From Halichondria panicea (lineage: Eukaryota; Porifera; Demospongiae; Suberitida; Halichondriidae), in contig NC_087380.1 of NCBI RefSeq assembly GCF_963675165.1, forward strand, positions 7,136,017 through 7,200,016: a stretch of DNA of 64,000 nt, read 5' to 3'. Each line of letters begins with the position of its first letter. The stretch's first letter is position 1. The position numbers were made by a program, and so were the translations under genes. This document shows positions 11,686 to 24,500 of the stretch, one piece after another. The notes beneath the pieces are model-generated. The model was not told the origin of the DNA. It saw only the letters and a list, made by a program, of their open reading frames with translations, and did no database searches.

Positions 11686-13184
11686 TCAACGAGTGTAGTA
11701 GTCGGGATCTTCATCACTCTCATCAGAACTGATCATCTGAGCAACTGGTTAAGGAAACCTTCATATTAGTGATTTCTAAGGGCCCCAATCACCTACATAT
11801 TTACTATGTACGTCATAGGTAATTTTAGTTGCTACAAGCACAGCTATCAATGTGGGCCCGAAAGCAATCGCTAATCTAAGCACACCATTTTATTGTAACA
11901 CTATCAAACAGCTACTAAATGCATATTTTGCTGAGATTTGAAATTGGACGTTCCCACACAAGTTATAAACGAACATTAATTCAGCACACAAAAAATCGTG
12001 GATACAATTTTTCTCTTTTTCTTGGGCCTGACTCTTCTGTCTGAGGTTGATCCTCTCCTCCCCCGAGACTTGTGTGAGGAGGTGCTGGTCAGACTACTAG
12101 CAGAGGACACTCGAGATAACCGCCGTGTGGTAGACTCTACCTCCTCGGGTCTGGTCACTGGGACAGCCTCCTGTAGTTAAATATAGTTCCAGTATTTGAA
12201 TAAGTTGAAGGCATGTCATTACAGGCTATAGTAGTCATTTGTATACAAGAGTGTTTGTGAAGTTGTGAAATAGGCCTAACAGGGTTTCTATTCATGGCAG
12301 GCTATAAGTATAGCGAAAATAATCATAAGAGGCTGTCGGAGTGAGCATAATGACAGCTTCTATACGTCACAGGCTTAATCGCAAGCAAGTTACAAGGCTC
12401 TCAAATAACACACACGTAGAGATTCATGCTTGTCCCCCCTCCCACCTTGCTGTCGTGAGCCCTATTCTGCTCAGTGGGGGGTCCCCTAGTCTCTGTGGGA
12501 GGTCCCCTAGTGGTCTCCTGGTCAGAGCCATCCTCATCAAATGGGTCCAACTTGTTCATCAGATCCTTGAACTAAATGGAGGGGAGGTAGACAAATTATC
12601 ACATAGCTATTTTTAAAGCTAAATAGGCACATTGGAGTTACTTATATCTAATTTGACAGAATGTAGCTAAATAATGAATGCTTACTTATGTATGGCCACA
12701 CTTCAATTACAAACTCATAACTACGATATTGCTAACAAGCTGCAAACGCTCTGTGCTGATTATAATTTAATGAGGCAGTACAAACAAGGTACAGCAGAGG
12801 CACACACAACAACACACAAGGCCATTCAGATGCAATCGTATGTACCTCCGTGTACTGTCTCAGACAATCGTCCTTGGTTTTCAGTGTTTGTTTCTCACCC
12901 ATCCACTCACACCTAGCCTCTTCCATCACCTGCCGAGGGTCAAAGTTCACTCCAGAGCGACGAGAGACTGCCTTGTCATATGTCTTACTGGGCTCAGTGG
13001 GCGAGTACTTTTGACACTTGCTGTAGAAACACAATATTGGGTGATTTTTGAATGTGGCCACATACACAGCTCCAAGTGCTGCAAAGTGTGTACCAGTTAT
13101 GGTCGGCCTATGAGGGTTGCTTTGATGGTACATGCTTGAAAGTCACAGTGTTGCGTAGACACACCCACTCACACGCACGCACGT

Positions 13185-13230
<46 letters not shown>

Positions 13231-16200
13231 ACACACACACACACACACACACACAGCTTACCTGTCAGAGAGTCCGTAGCATTTCTTAAGATGCTGTTTG
13301 AGTAGTAACAGGAGCACACAACCTTGACTGGATCGACAGCAGTCAATGAGCTGACTCAAGTCACAAGGCTGCTGGCCTGTATGGGGACAAGCAGAGAGAT
13401 TTATTATTGACAATTAGCTCTAGAAATTGACAATTTTTAGAATTGATAGCAGAGGTATCAACGTACTGAGTGAGTGGATATCTTCATCGTCCAGATGGGC
13501 AGGTCCAGTGGAGACAGTACCTAGGGTCTGTATACACAACAGTAATGCACACACTGACAACAGTTCATTACCAGCAAGGTAGTGTTATAGTGGGGTGAGC
13601 AACAAAGGCCCCTCTAGATGCGTAACTATTACATTCATATGCACAATGTAGTCATGGTATGTAAATGATTTTAACCACAATATTTAGAATGTCTGATTTC
13701 AAATCAAAACATGTACATGTAAACATGTATAGTGGCCTGCTAATTTTAGGGGCGTATTTCCGCAAAGCTTTCAAGGGAAAATGCATGTTCGATATTATAT
13801 AACAAGTTCGCTAAAAAATACTCACAAAAATGGCCAATTATAGCGAAATTTAAACCCTCGAAATTACCCCCATTCAACTTAGAGATTTGTAAGCATACTT
13901 AGTAGATAGCAGAAATGATTCACACACCTCTCTGAACTGCTGTAATAGATTAGATCCGGTGACGGACACGGTGAGGTCGATGTGATGGACCACGAAGAGA
14001 GGCTCCTCTAGCGTGCTGTAGGGTAGGCAGGCCAGGTTGTCACCCAGGTAGAGCAGGAAACCAATACTGCACTTCTGAGGAAGAAGATGATTGTACATAC
14101 AGTACATGAACAAACAACCAGATAGACAGAGTAGTGCTTTTACATGCATGTAGGGTTGGGGTGGCTATAAGCATAGTTAAGCATAGTTTACAGGCTCCAA
14201 AGCTATTACAACCTCAAAACAAAATATTGAATATTTTGCAAATCAGCCAAATATCAGTGAGTTTCACGATCTAACCTTTGAGTTCTGGCAAGATCGTGAT
14301 GCCACACAAATACTGGTATAGATATTTGTAATTATAATTATTCTTGCAAAGCACTCAAAATCCATAAGATGCTCGCAAAAACTCTAGAAATGGTAACAAT
14401 ATTATTTATGGTAAACAGACCTCATAGTCCTCGAAGTGTCGCAGCAGTGATCTCAGGAATGCTCTGCGATGTTGCTTGTTTGAGCGCAGGAGAGTGTACA
14501 CATGACCCAGCAGTCCGAGCTGGCTGCCCACCGAGTCATTAGCAAACCCTCGTGGAACTTCCTGTACCAATACACACAGGAAGTGACATCACAGGAAGTA
14601 CTATCATACACTAAAAGAGCACTCACCCCAGCTATAATCTGCTGTAGCTCGTATGATTTCTTTATTCCACTGGTCAACTGGGTCTGTGGAGATGATGGTG
14701 TAGGAAGATGTATAATTATCACTTACATTTTAGCTAGCCTACGAAGCTAGCCTTTATATTAAACGTGCCTGCAAGAGATGCCCATATCTTTGAGTGTGTT
14801 CAGACAGTTCCCTGTCAGCCTGGCTCTTGGTCACTGCCTCATTGTCTGTGCTCATCACTATCAGGTAGGGGACACACTAGAGGGAGGGAGGGAGGGGCAA
14901 TACATCAGGACAGTGGATACTGAGACAGACTGCTAGGTATACATGCAGATACATTCGATCGATCGATATACTATAGTAGTGGTGTGAATAGCTAGTATAT
15001 CCAATACCTTCACAAGTAACAGCATTGGTTTCTAATACTCTTACATGTACCTGATTAGGATGAACGAGACCCTGATGCATGATCTGTACCACCGACTTGA
15101 TGGCTCCATTCCTGACAGCCCAGTCACTGTGCAGCATGGCCTCCAGTATAGGAGTAAGAAATGTCTGTGCTATACTGCTGCTCACACTGTGGAGATATAG
15201 AGGGAGTGAGGATAATGGGGATAGGGTAATTAGTCTTAATTACAAGGGACATCCCCTCAATCAGAGGCACATATGAGAGTATATAGCAGTGCCAATTAAC
15301 AGATTACTTGTACCTTGAGTGCTGATCTCCAAACTCCAGCAAATCAGTTTTTTCCACCTCAGACAACGTAGCTATATTGATACAAACAATGGCATTATGC
15401 ACAGATCAAGCTACACCAGGGACAGTGACTACACCAGGGACAGTGACTACACCAGGGACAGTGACTACCTTGAGTGTCGGCCATCTGTAGTTTAGTTTCA
15501 ACCTCCTTTAGATAATTGAGAATATTCCTCAAAACCTGCACATAATTATACGCTGTAAACGTACTTATAAAGTTCCAATCACAAAACCAAACGTAGCAAA
15601 ATATACAGAACAACTCTATGGCACCAATATATAGATACACACACACACAATAAGACAATAGGTTAGGATCAACGCATTTACTAGTGATATTCACCTGCAT
15701 TTTCTTGGCTGGATCAGAGTCGCGTGCCAGCCACTCAAAATATAGTTTCTTGACCTCTGGTTTGAGCATCATTTCAGGATAACGAATGGTCAACAATCCT
15801 ACACAGAGCAGGCGAACAATACTAGCAGAGTGCATGAGCATTATGAAAATACGATAAGGCAAACAAGAGTTTTCTACAATGAATATAAGTGCAAAACTGG
15901 TCCCTTTAGTAAAATGATCCTGAAGAACATGTACTGTATGCGAACGTACGTAAAGCTCTGAGAGATATGGACTATTTGTCTATACATGTATAATAATGTC
16001 AAGCCTGATGCTTTGTGTTACAATACACACACTTGTGTCACAGACTGACCTAGCCCCTGGGTGGCTTTGATCTGTAGCTCCTTATCGCCATTGATGATAA
16101 AGTACAACAGGTTGGAGTAGACCTGCTTGGCTGACGGACGTGTCTGTAGTATATAGGAACAGGAGCAGTACAAATTATGCAAATATAGATAATAGACGAA

Positions 16201-18428
16201 AATCGAGAGACAATTCTCCTAAAATAAGTACAATCAGTTGAATGTGCTAGCAAGAACACGTGATGTGTACAGTTGATGCTACCGTATAGCAGGTTATTTT
16301 CGTACATGTGGAAATTTTCGTATTTTATCGTATTGTAGAGCATCAAACAAAAATTAAAACTGCGAGACTATCGCAATAGATTCAACGTCAGCTGAGCTGT
16401 ACAAATATTTAGAATACAAAATATTTAATTGATCAGTTCATACGAAATTTGCATCAACGAAAATTACCCGCTATAATTATGGTATAACTATACAAATGCT
16501 TTTGGCCCAACTTACTGTGCCCTCTTTGACGGGTACTGTCTCCATATTGAAGTACTTGCACATGACACCCACAGTGAAGATGGAGCGCAGGAGAGAGCCT
16601 CTGTGTGACTGCCAGTGAGAGTCATTCGGGGTCGTACTGCGGATCACCCTCATAGAGTTCATACAATCTAGGGGAGGGGGGTACAGTACTCATAACAGTA
16701 ATTTTATGATTTTTTGAAAGCTTACATTGAGAATCGAAAAGTAAATTTTTGGCTGACAAACAAAATACCCATGCCCATAATTATACTATCTGAAAGAGCT
16801 CCTTCTAAGCTTTCAGAAAATCATAAAATCGTTGAATTTGGACCATCAGTATTCACTCTAGAATGCAGACAATAGATATTACTATTATAGGACTTCATTT
16901 AGAGGTGTAGGGGGGGGGATAGAACATAATTATGTACAACTACATTTTCCTTTAGTGCTCACTTGTGAACCGTGCATAGCAGTCGTGCACTAGTCCATAG
17001 TTGTGTGTCACTCTGTTGACAATAGCCCCCAGGCACTCCACACCACTGGCTATCAGCTGCAGAGAAATAACAATAAAAGATAGTTGACAATAGCACATGC
17101 AATTAGGACTAGAAATGGTAGAAATCGTGTAAGGCAACGTGTACTGTATTTGACAATTTATTGTTATTATTGTTATTGTCACTGTAATAGTATTTTCTTA
17201 CTATAGGTCCATAGTTCATGATGATTTTGACGATGTTACCCTCGAGGGCAGCAAGGAACGAGGGGGAGGGCCTGTCCATGAGAGGGACTACATCCTTCAA
17301 GATCCTAGCCATGTACAGTGGGACCATCGCCTGTGAGTGTGTGAGTGTGCGTGTGTGTGTGTGTGTGTGGGGGGGGGAGTAAATAAAGCATTAAACAAAA
17401 TAATTATGTCTCAACAACAATAATATAGTGGATAGTGGGCTTAGGAATATCTAATGCAAAACTATTTTCTAGTCACCTTCAAAACTACAATTTCGCGTTT
17501 TTTGCGGATTGACCTTGAACCTCGAAATTGGGAATCGTTGTTTACTCCCGGTATTGTAAAGACCTCTCTACCGTATATAGGGCCTAGGGGTGTGGTCATT
17601 TGAACCTCCATCCTCGAATAAAAAATTCCATAAAATGAGCAATCCGCGAAATTTTAGTTCCTTGAAAATAAAGCGCTTATACGATAATAGACAACAGTAC
17701 AGGTACTTAAGAATACTCACGTCAGTAGTTGATCCTAGATAGTGATGGAGGGTGGACACATGACTCAAAAGTAGCGATGGCCTGAGGCTACAGAATAAGT
17801 GGAGAGTCTTGGCACACGAGACTAAGTCCATTTTCTCTCCCTTCACGTTCTCATCGTGAGTTAGAACTTTCTGTACTAAACAGTCCACCATCTTCTGGCA
17901 AATACACAGTAGGGACTCTACAGCAGCCTTGTCTTCTGATTTCAACATCTAGTGTGAGCAAGCAAAATGCCAGTGATAGTGGTGGACAGGCAAACAGTCA
18001 CAATTGAGGGAAAAAGAAGTTTGAAAATACATGTAGCCAATTTAATTGCAGGAAAGCTACTAACAAAGAAACTTACCGGTTTCACAAGTTGCTCAAACCA
18101 CTCGTGTTCACTCCACATACCAACCTGCAAGCACAAGTAACATAACAGCACACAGTGACTACATGAACACACCACATGAAATATATAGTGGTGTGTAGAA
18201 TGGCAACGTACGACAGTGGTGATGCTGGTGACCCTCCTGAGGAGAGAGTCAGTCTCAGAGCTGATCGGGGGAGGGCTGAACCAGAACTCACGGAACACTC
18301 CCACGATCATTTGCTGGACAGTGAGTGAAGGAGTATACACGAGGCTACACTAGCAGCTCACACACACACACACACACACACACATGTATAGTCACGGGCT
18401 AAGTCTGCTCCCATCAACCTTGAACCAT

Positions 18429-18512
<84 letters not shown>

Positions 18513-21500
18513 TAGTCAAGGGCTAAGTCTGCTCCCATCAACCTTGAACCATGTGTACTGCATTGGTTGTTTAAAGCTGCCAGGCACACGATTATTCAGG
18601 GATATAAAAATTACACCCAGAATAAATTTTCAAATGATGACTATAATCCTTAATTCAACACACAATGTGAGGCCTAAACGAGGTGATTAGTATCCCAACC
18701 ACTGATTATTATAAGCCCCCCCCCCCCAAATAGCTAGACTATTCACCGAGATTATGTTGGACCAGTCAAACATACTTAGAGTAGACCAATTGCAGGCAAA
18801 GACTCTTTATTCCACACTCTACATACCTTGACTGACACTTCTTCAAATTCTATTCTCTTGAGAATGGTGAGGCAGATCTCGTCCACCTTGACACAGTCAG
18901 GCTGGAGTACACACACGTCCTTGAAGATCTTGAGCACACGTTTGCGAACACTCACTCCTGAGTCCTGTATCATGCGTTCTGTTAGCCTCTATAAGTGTTA
19001 GCCTCTATAAGTGTTAGCCTCTATAAGTGTTAGCCTCTATAATAGTGTTAGCCTCTATACAGTGATAGCCTCTATATAGTGTTAGCCTCAATATAGTCTG
19101 CATGATGTATATACATTATGTACAGCTGTTCATTAATCCCAAGTCCGTCTTCCATCGGTAGTCTTCAAACTTGGAGATCCTTGACAAGTCTAGTCAATAC
19201 TACAATATCAAAACTACTACGTATACAATCAGTACTCCTTACTCTGATTCTCTGACAGAGCATGTCATAATACTGCAGTGTCAGCTCTGGTCTGTTCAGA
19301 ATAAAACGACCAACAAAATCCACTGCAGCTTCTCTCACAAGTGTCGAGTTATCGTTGCCCCTAATCTCAATCATCTTCTGAACATCCAACTATACATGCA
19401 AGAAGATTGTACACAAGTTAAATATGAACACACAGTATGATTGGTTAGGGTTGGCAGTGATGTGCCCTGACTTCTGAAGTGGTGGCTATTTTCAATCTTG
19501 AATCAAAAGTTCAAAGTTCAACATACAAATTTGCCTCTTTTATGCAGTGAACTAAGCCTAAAACATGGTTTTGTCTAGCACCATGGACCAGTGTGGGCAC
19601 ATCCCTGGCTGCTGGTAGTACTTACCCTGGAGAGTATTCCAGGGTCAACAGCCACTATGGTAGAGAGTGACTTCATAGCCCTCGTCCTTACATGCACAGC
19701 AGGGTCATTCAGTACACGAATAAACTGGAAGGAGGGGATAGAGTGTGTACATAACCATAGCCTCAGTTCCAGGCCTTTTAATATTGTAGTTTATGCTGGA
19801 GTGGATTAATAGTAAATTGAGGGGGTGAGCTATGTACAGTAGAACCTCGATTATCCGGACACCTTGGTTCCAGAAGCAGGCCGGATAAGTGAATATGCCG
19901 GATAATCGAATAGATAAACCACGCCTTGATCCACCCACTTTATTGATGAACAGCAGTGCCACATGGTTGTCTGCGCATGCGCAAAAGAAAAGCAGGCATG
20001 TCTCCATGGTAACAGCTGCAACGCGCATGCGCATTTGAGGGACACGCCCATTTTCTGAATTATGTAATCTGATTAAAAAGAAAACTGCCAAGCCGGATAA
20101 TCGAGGTTCCGGATAATCGAGGGCCGGATAATCGAGGTTCTACTGTAATACCAAGTACCGTATAGCGGGTAATTTTTGTGGGGTAAAATATTCGTTATTT
20201 TCGTGGGCAAGCTGACCTCCACGAAATTTAACGTAGGCGTGGCTTACTGCTCATTCAAATTACGGACACTCTAACATGTATATCGGCTAGCTATGTATTC
20301 TCACTGCAACTCACATCTCTGAGGTACATATCAAAGCTTTTGGACAGTGCTCTATACGAGGCCAGTGATTTTGTGACCACCACAGCTCTCTTATCATCCA
20401 GCACACCCTCCAACCTCTTAAGAGAGTTTCTCTTCTTTGGATTGAGTAAAGACCGTAACATACTAATCTTTGTTTCAGACTGCTGCATGGCCATAGCTGA
20501 GTTGGTGATCTCTGCGGTGTCAATGGCGTCCAGATCGTCAATTGTTGATGGGTCTTTGAGTAATTTTTCAAGCTCAACTTGACTATCATAAATCCACTGG
20601 GCAATGTAGAAATCCCTCGCATACTGTGAGAGAGGGGGGGGAGAGGAGGTTAGTATGAGAGTAAACCAGTTATCAGGGGGAAAGATCACAACAAAAAGAA
20701 ACTTATTTGCTGGTGCTGCCGACATTAGACTCCGACGAGGTAAAAAGCAGTACATGTAGGCACAAAAGTAGGGGCATTTCAATGAGCTACTAAGAATATA
20801 TAGATAGAGATATGTTTGGGCTTACAGTGTAGGCAGGGTCTGTATCACTCTTCCTGTTGATGTAGGCAATGAGGCACTTCTGAAACTGCTGCATGTTATC
20901 AGCAAACGCATCCTGCAAGGGAGGAGACAGAACACATTAACTTGACGCAACAACTTATGATTTTCTGAAAGCTTATAAAGGACAGATGGTATGCTTAAAT
21001 CTCAAATTTGAAACGGGTCTTAATTTCGACCATAGCTAAAAATAGACTTTTGATTTAATACATCCTCTGAAAGTCCTCTCTTGAAATAATATGAAATTAA
21101 CGTTATTGGACCAACGGAATGCCAGTTATGGCCGTTCAAAGATGCCCTATTGAATATCTATATCATAGGCGGTACCATTCTCCTCATTTCAGTGGGTGAT
21201 GGAGTCTTCCTGTCATCCTGACACTCTAGAGTCTGGGCCAGTATCTCGATGTGTTCCTGTGCGTCCCTCTCACTCCCAGCCATGACATCACTCCTCAGAC
21301 GAGCCGCTATTGTCCCCAGATGATCAATGGACGTGAGGCGAAGACTTTGCTCATTGCTACGAACACTGAAGGTGCGAGTCTGAGGGAGGAAGACATTGTA
21401 TTAACAGTGATGTGACCAGAATTTTCAAACCAGTGGTTATTTTCAAACCTCAATTCCATTTATTTGCTTCTTTAATGTGGTGAAATAGGCCTGGTTACTT

Positions 21501-24500
21501 TGTCTAGAGGTGATTAGTACCAACCACCACCGACCAGTGCGGGCACATCCTTGTATTAAGATATCAGGAGGGCAAACCCATAATTATGGTAAGGATCATC
21601 ACACATGAAAGCTATAATTTACTACTGTACTTATAACTAGAGTTGGGCCGTTCATTTCACACACAACCATCCACCCCTCCCCTCCCCCCCCCCCACCACC
21701 TCACCAGTAGTCTTGCCAGTAGTGTGAGCACAGCTTCAGAGGCAGGCCACTCTGGAAGGTTGAGGGTGGAGAGCAAGTCCTGTACAAAGTTCTCAAACAG
21801 TGGTCTGTAGTCATCCTCGTCCTTACCACCAGTGCACCTATAGAATACAGAGGATACACTGTACATACAAGTACACTGTGGAGTAGTCATAACTGTTTTG
21901 TTAAGAACTTTTCTGAAAGTTTATTTCTGAGCCAGAAACAATTTTTAAGAAAACTTACTTTTTCTGAAACTTTGTCAAGAACTTGTTTGCAATGGAGAGC
22001 GCAAGGTCATAGCCTGTGGTCAGCTGCAGGTCAAGCTCATCTCCCTGTAGCATGCATCAGTCAAATACATTGGTAAATATTACATAGGCTGTAATGAGAA
22101 GCTCAAATCACATAGTACATGATAACTGTACCTTGAGTTCAGTCCCATCACTATTATCACGAGGTGAGACTAGACACTGGACCAACTGTAGCACTAGAGC
22201 TGTTAGCATCTGTATACTCCCACCATTGGACAACCTGGCACAACCACACACATCATTACACAACCAGTCAAGAGTACATAATAAAAGAGAGAGAGCACAC
22301 ATACTGTGCATCAGATGGAAAGTAACGTGAACTTTGTCTGAAACGCAAGATCAATAATGACAATTTGGCAATAACATTATTGCTGCCTCGAGGCAAGTGG
22401 CGGCTCCTGGCGCTCTGATTGGTCAGTTAGCAAGCAGGATGTCAGGTTAATACATCTGATGTAAGGTAATGCTTTGTTCGATACTCTTTCTCTTTTATTA
22501 TGGACTCTTGCCATAGTATAATCCTACACTTACTTAAAGCTGCGCAGGTTCCTCTTGCTTGTGGGCAGCTTTGCCAGGGAGGAAAATATCTCCTCTATAA
22601 TCAAGTCTCTGTGCTTCTCATATCGAGAAAATATCTGCAAGCACACAAAATGCGATCATTTATCATCAGTTCATTTGGGATTTGGAGTGACCTACCGAAC
22701 GCACTAGCCTCAGGGCACTCAGCTGTAGGACACTCACATTCTCCACAAAGAAAGGCACTATACCAAGTCCTGTCAACTGCAGTAGTGGGGTATCATATAA
22801 ACTCTTGAAATATCGCTCCAAATTATGGTCTAAAATACCAGACAACTGTGTATACATGTACAATACATATACTCCAATGGGGTAGCCTTGCTAAAATTAA
22901 TGCCCTGTAAAACTCATGGCTAACTATGTAAAACAAGGCTCTGAGACTACCACACTCCCTCACATTGAGTATGGTGGCATCAGTGAGAGGGTGGCTCTCC
23001 ACCAGGTGTGCTACATCCCCCAGTACTACTGTCAGCTTGTGGTACACAGCCAGAGTGTCCCTGTCAGTGGAGTGACCAGCACCACCACGACGCTTCTTGG
23101 TATGTGCTACAGCCGCGTCTGTGTGCAGGGTACAAGTAGCAGCAATGAAGACTATGTATCAGTAATACAGAGTTACGATAAGTATTAAAAAGTTGAAGTA
23201 TTAAAAAAGGTTAAACAACACGGCTGTACATGCATACATGTACGTACATCTACAGTGGATTGCAGTGCATTTGCAACAGAGATTTGTCTCTGTGACAGCA
23301 AAACCATAATTAGGTGCGTATGAATACCAAACTGAAAGATTTAGCGTAGTTGAATAATTTCGGCCACTTCTACGAAAAATAAAATAAAGACAGAACCTAA
23401 TCTACCTAAAAAGGACAAGTTGGGCCGTCGCCCGGTTTCCGTGAAACGTTTATAGTTTTACTGCACACAACTTAATCGGTTAGTACCTTTGTATTCCATT
23501 TTGTAGACAAAGTCAAACTGTGGATAGATGTTATTCTCCAGATGGTATTTGGTGACAGTGATGATTTGTTCAATGGACTCCTCCACCAGCACATTGTTGG
23601 GTATGTGTGGTGTCGTGGCTACATGGAGTATACAAATGGCCGCATCACAGGAACGAAGAACTCTATCTCGAGAATGCTCCCTCCACATGCGAGGCTCATA
23701 CCCCACACCTTCCTGTAAGGGGGAGGGGCATCTTAGGAACTACAAAACTGGTCAAGTTACAGAGGCGTGGCGTAAAAGGCTATTTTTGTATTATCCGTAT
23801 TACTAGAATGCAAACATAATTATGCGAACTTTGTAAAAATAAGACTGCAAAACCTAAACCAGTACTGGTAACTACACACGATCATTGCCACAATGCATCG
23901 CAAAGGGTAAAATTATCTGCTGATTTGGCTCATTTGCAAAGGGTTTTTTCACTCGCAAAATATTCTAATACGGCATACAGAATTGTGAGGCTTACTGGAG
24001 GTATGTGTAGCAGTAGCTGAGCACTGTCCAGTACATGAGTGTCCATGACCTGCAGTAGACCCACCAGCCTGTCCACAGGTACCTGAGTAGAGGAATAACA
24101 CTTTATGAAACAATACAGTCTCTATGAGATAAGGTTGTATTGATGCATTTAACAAGTCTTCATACTAGCCATTAGAGCTATTTGACTAACCCTTATGCTT
24201 AAACATTCCCAAAAAAGACTAGATGTACAGTACTTAATATTGTACACAGGGCAAGCTTAGGAAAAAAATTGCAGCATTATTATAAGTTTCTGGCTCACCT
24301 CATGGAGTAGCCGATGTTGCTTTAACGAGAACACCTCAGCGGCTAGCTTGTTCACAACCAGACTAGTCAGTAGCTCATCTGTACATGTATACACAACACA
24401 GTACATTGTAGTATGTGATGTACCATACAGCGTGTATATTTCGAGGGTATAAAACTTTCGCATTATTCGCTGATTAAGCATGTACTGCAAAATATCACAT

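Noticed and set aside
12280-12300. Isolated AGGGTTTCTATTCATG as another CAGGGTTTCAT MITE end
   Set aside because: No inverted partner nearby and only a partial match.
19705-20091. 128-codon frame inside the pogo-like element
   Set aside because: It crosses the element boundary and has no transposase motif.
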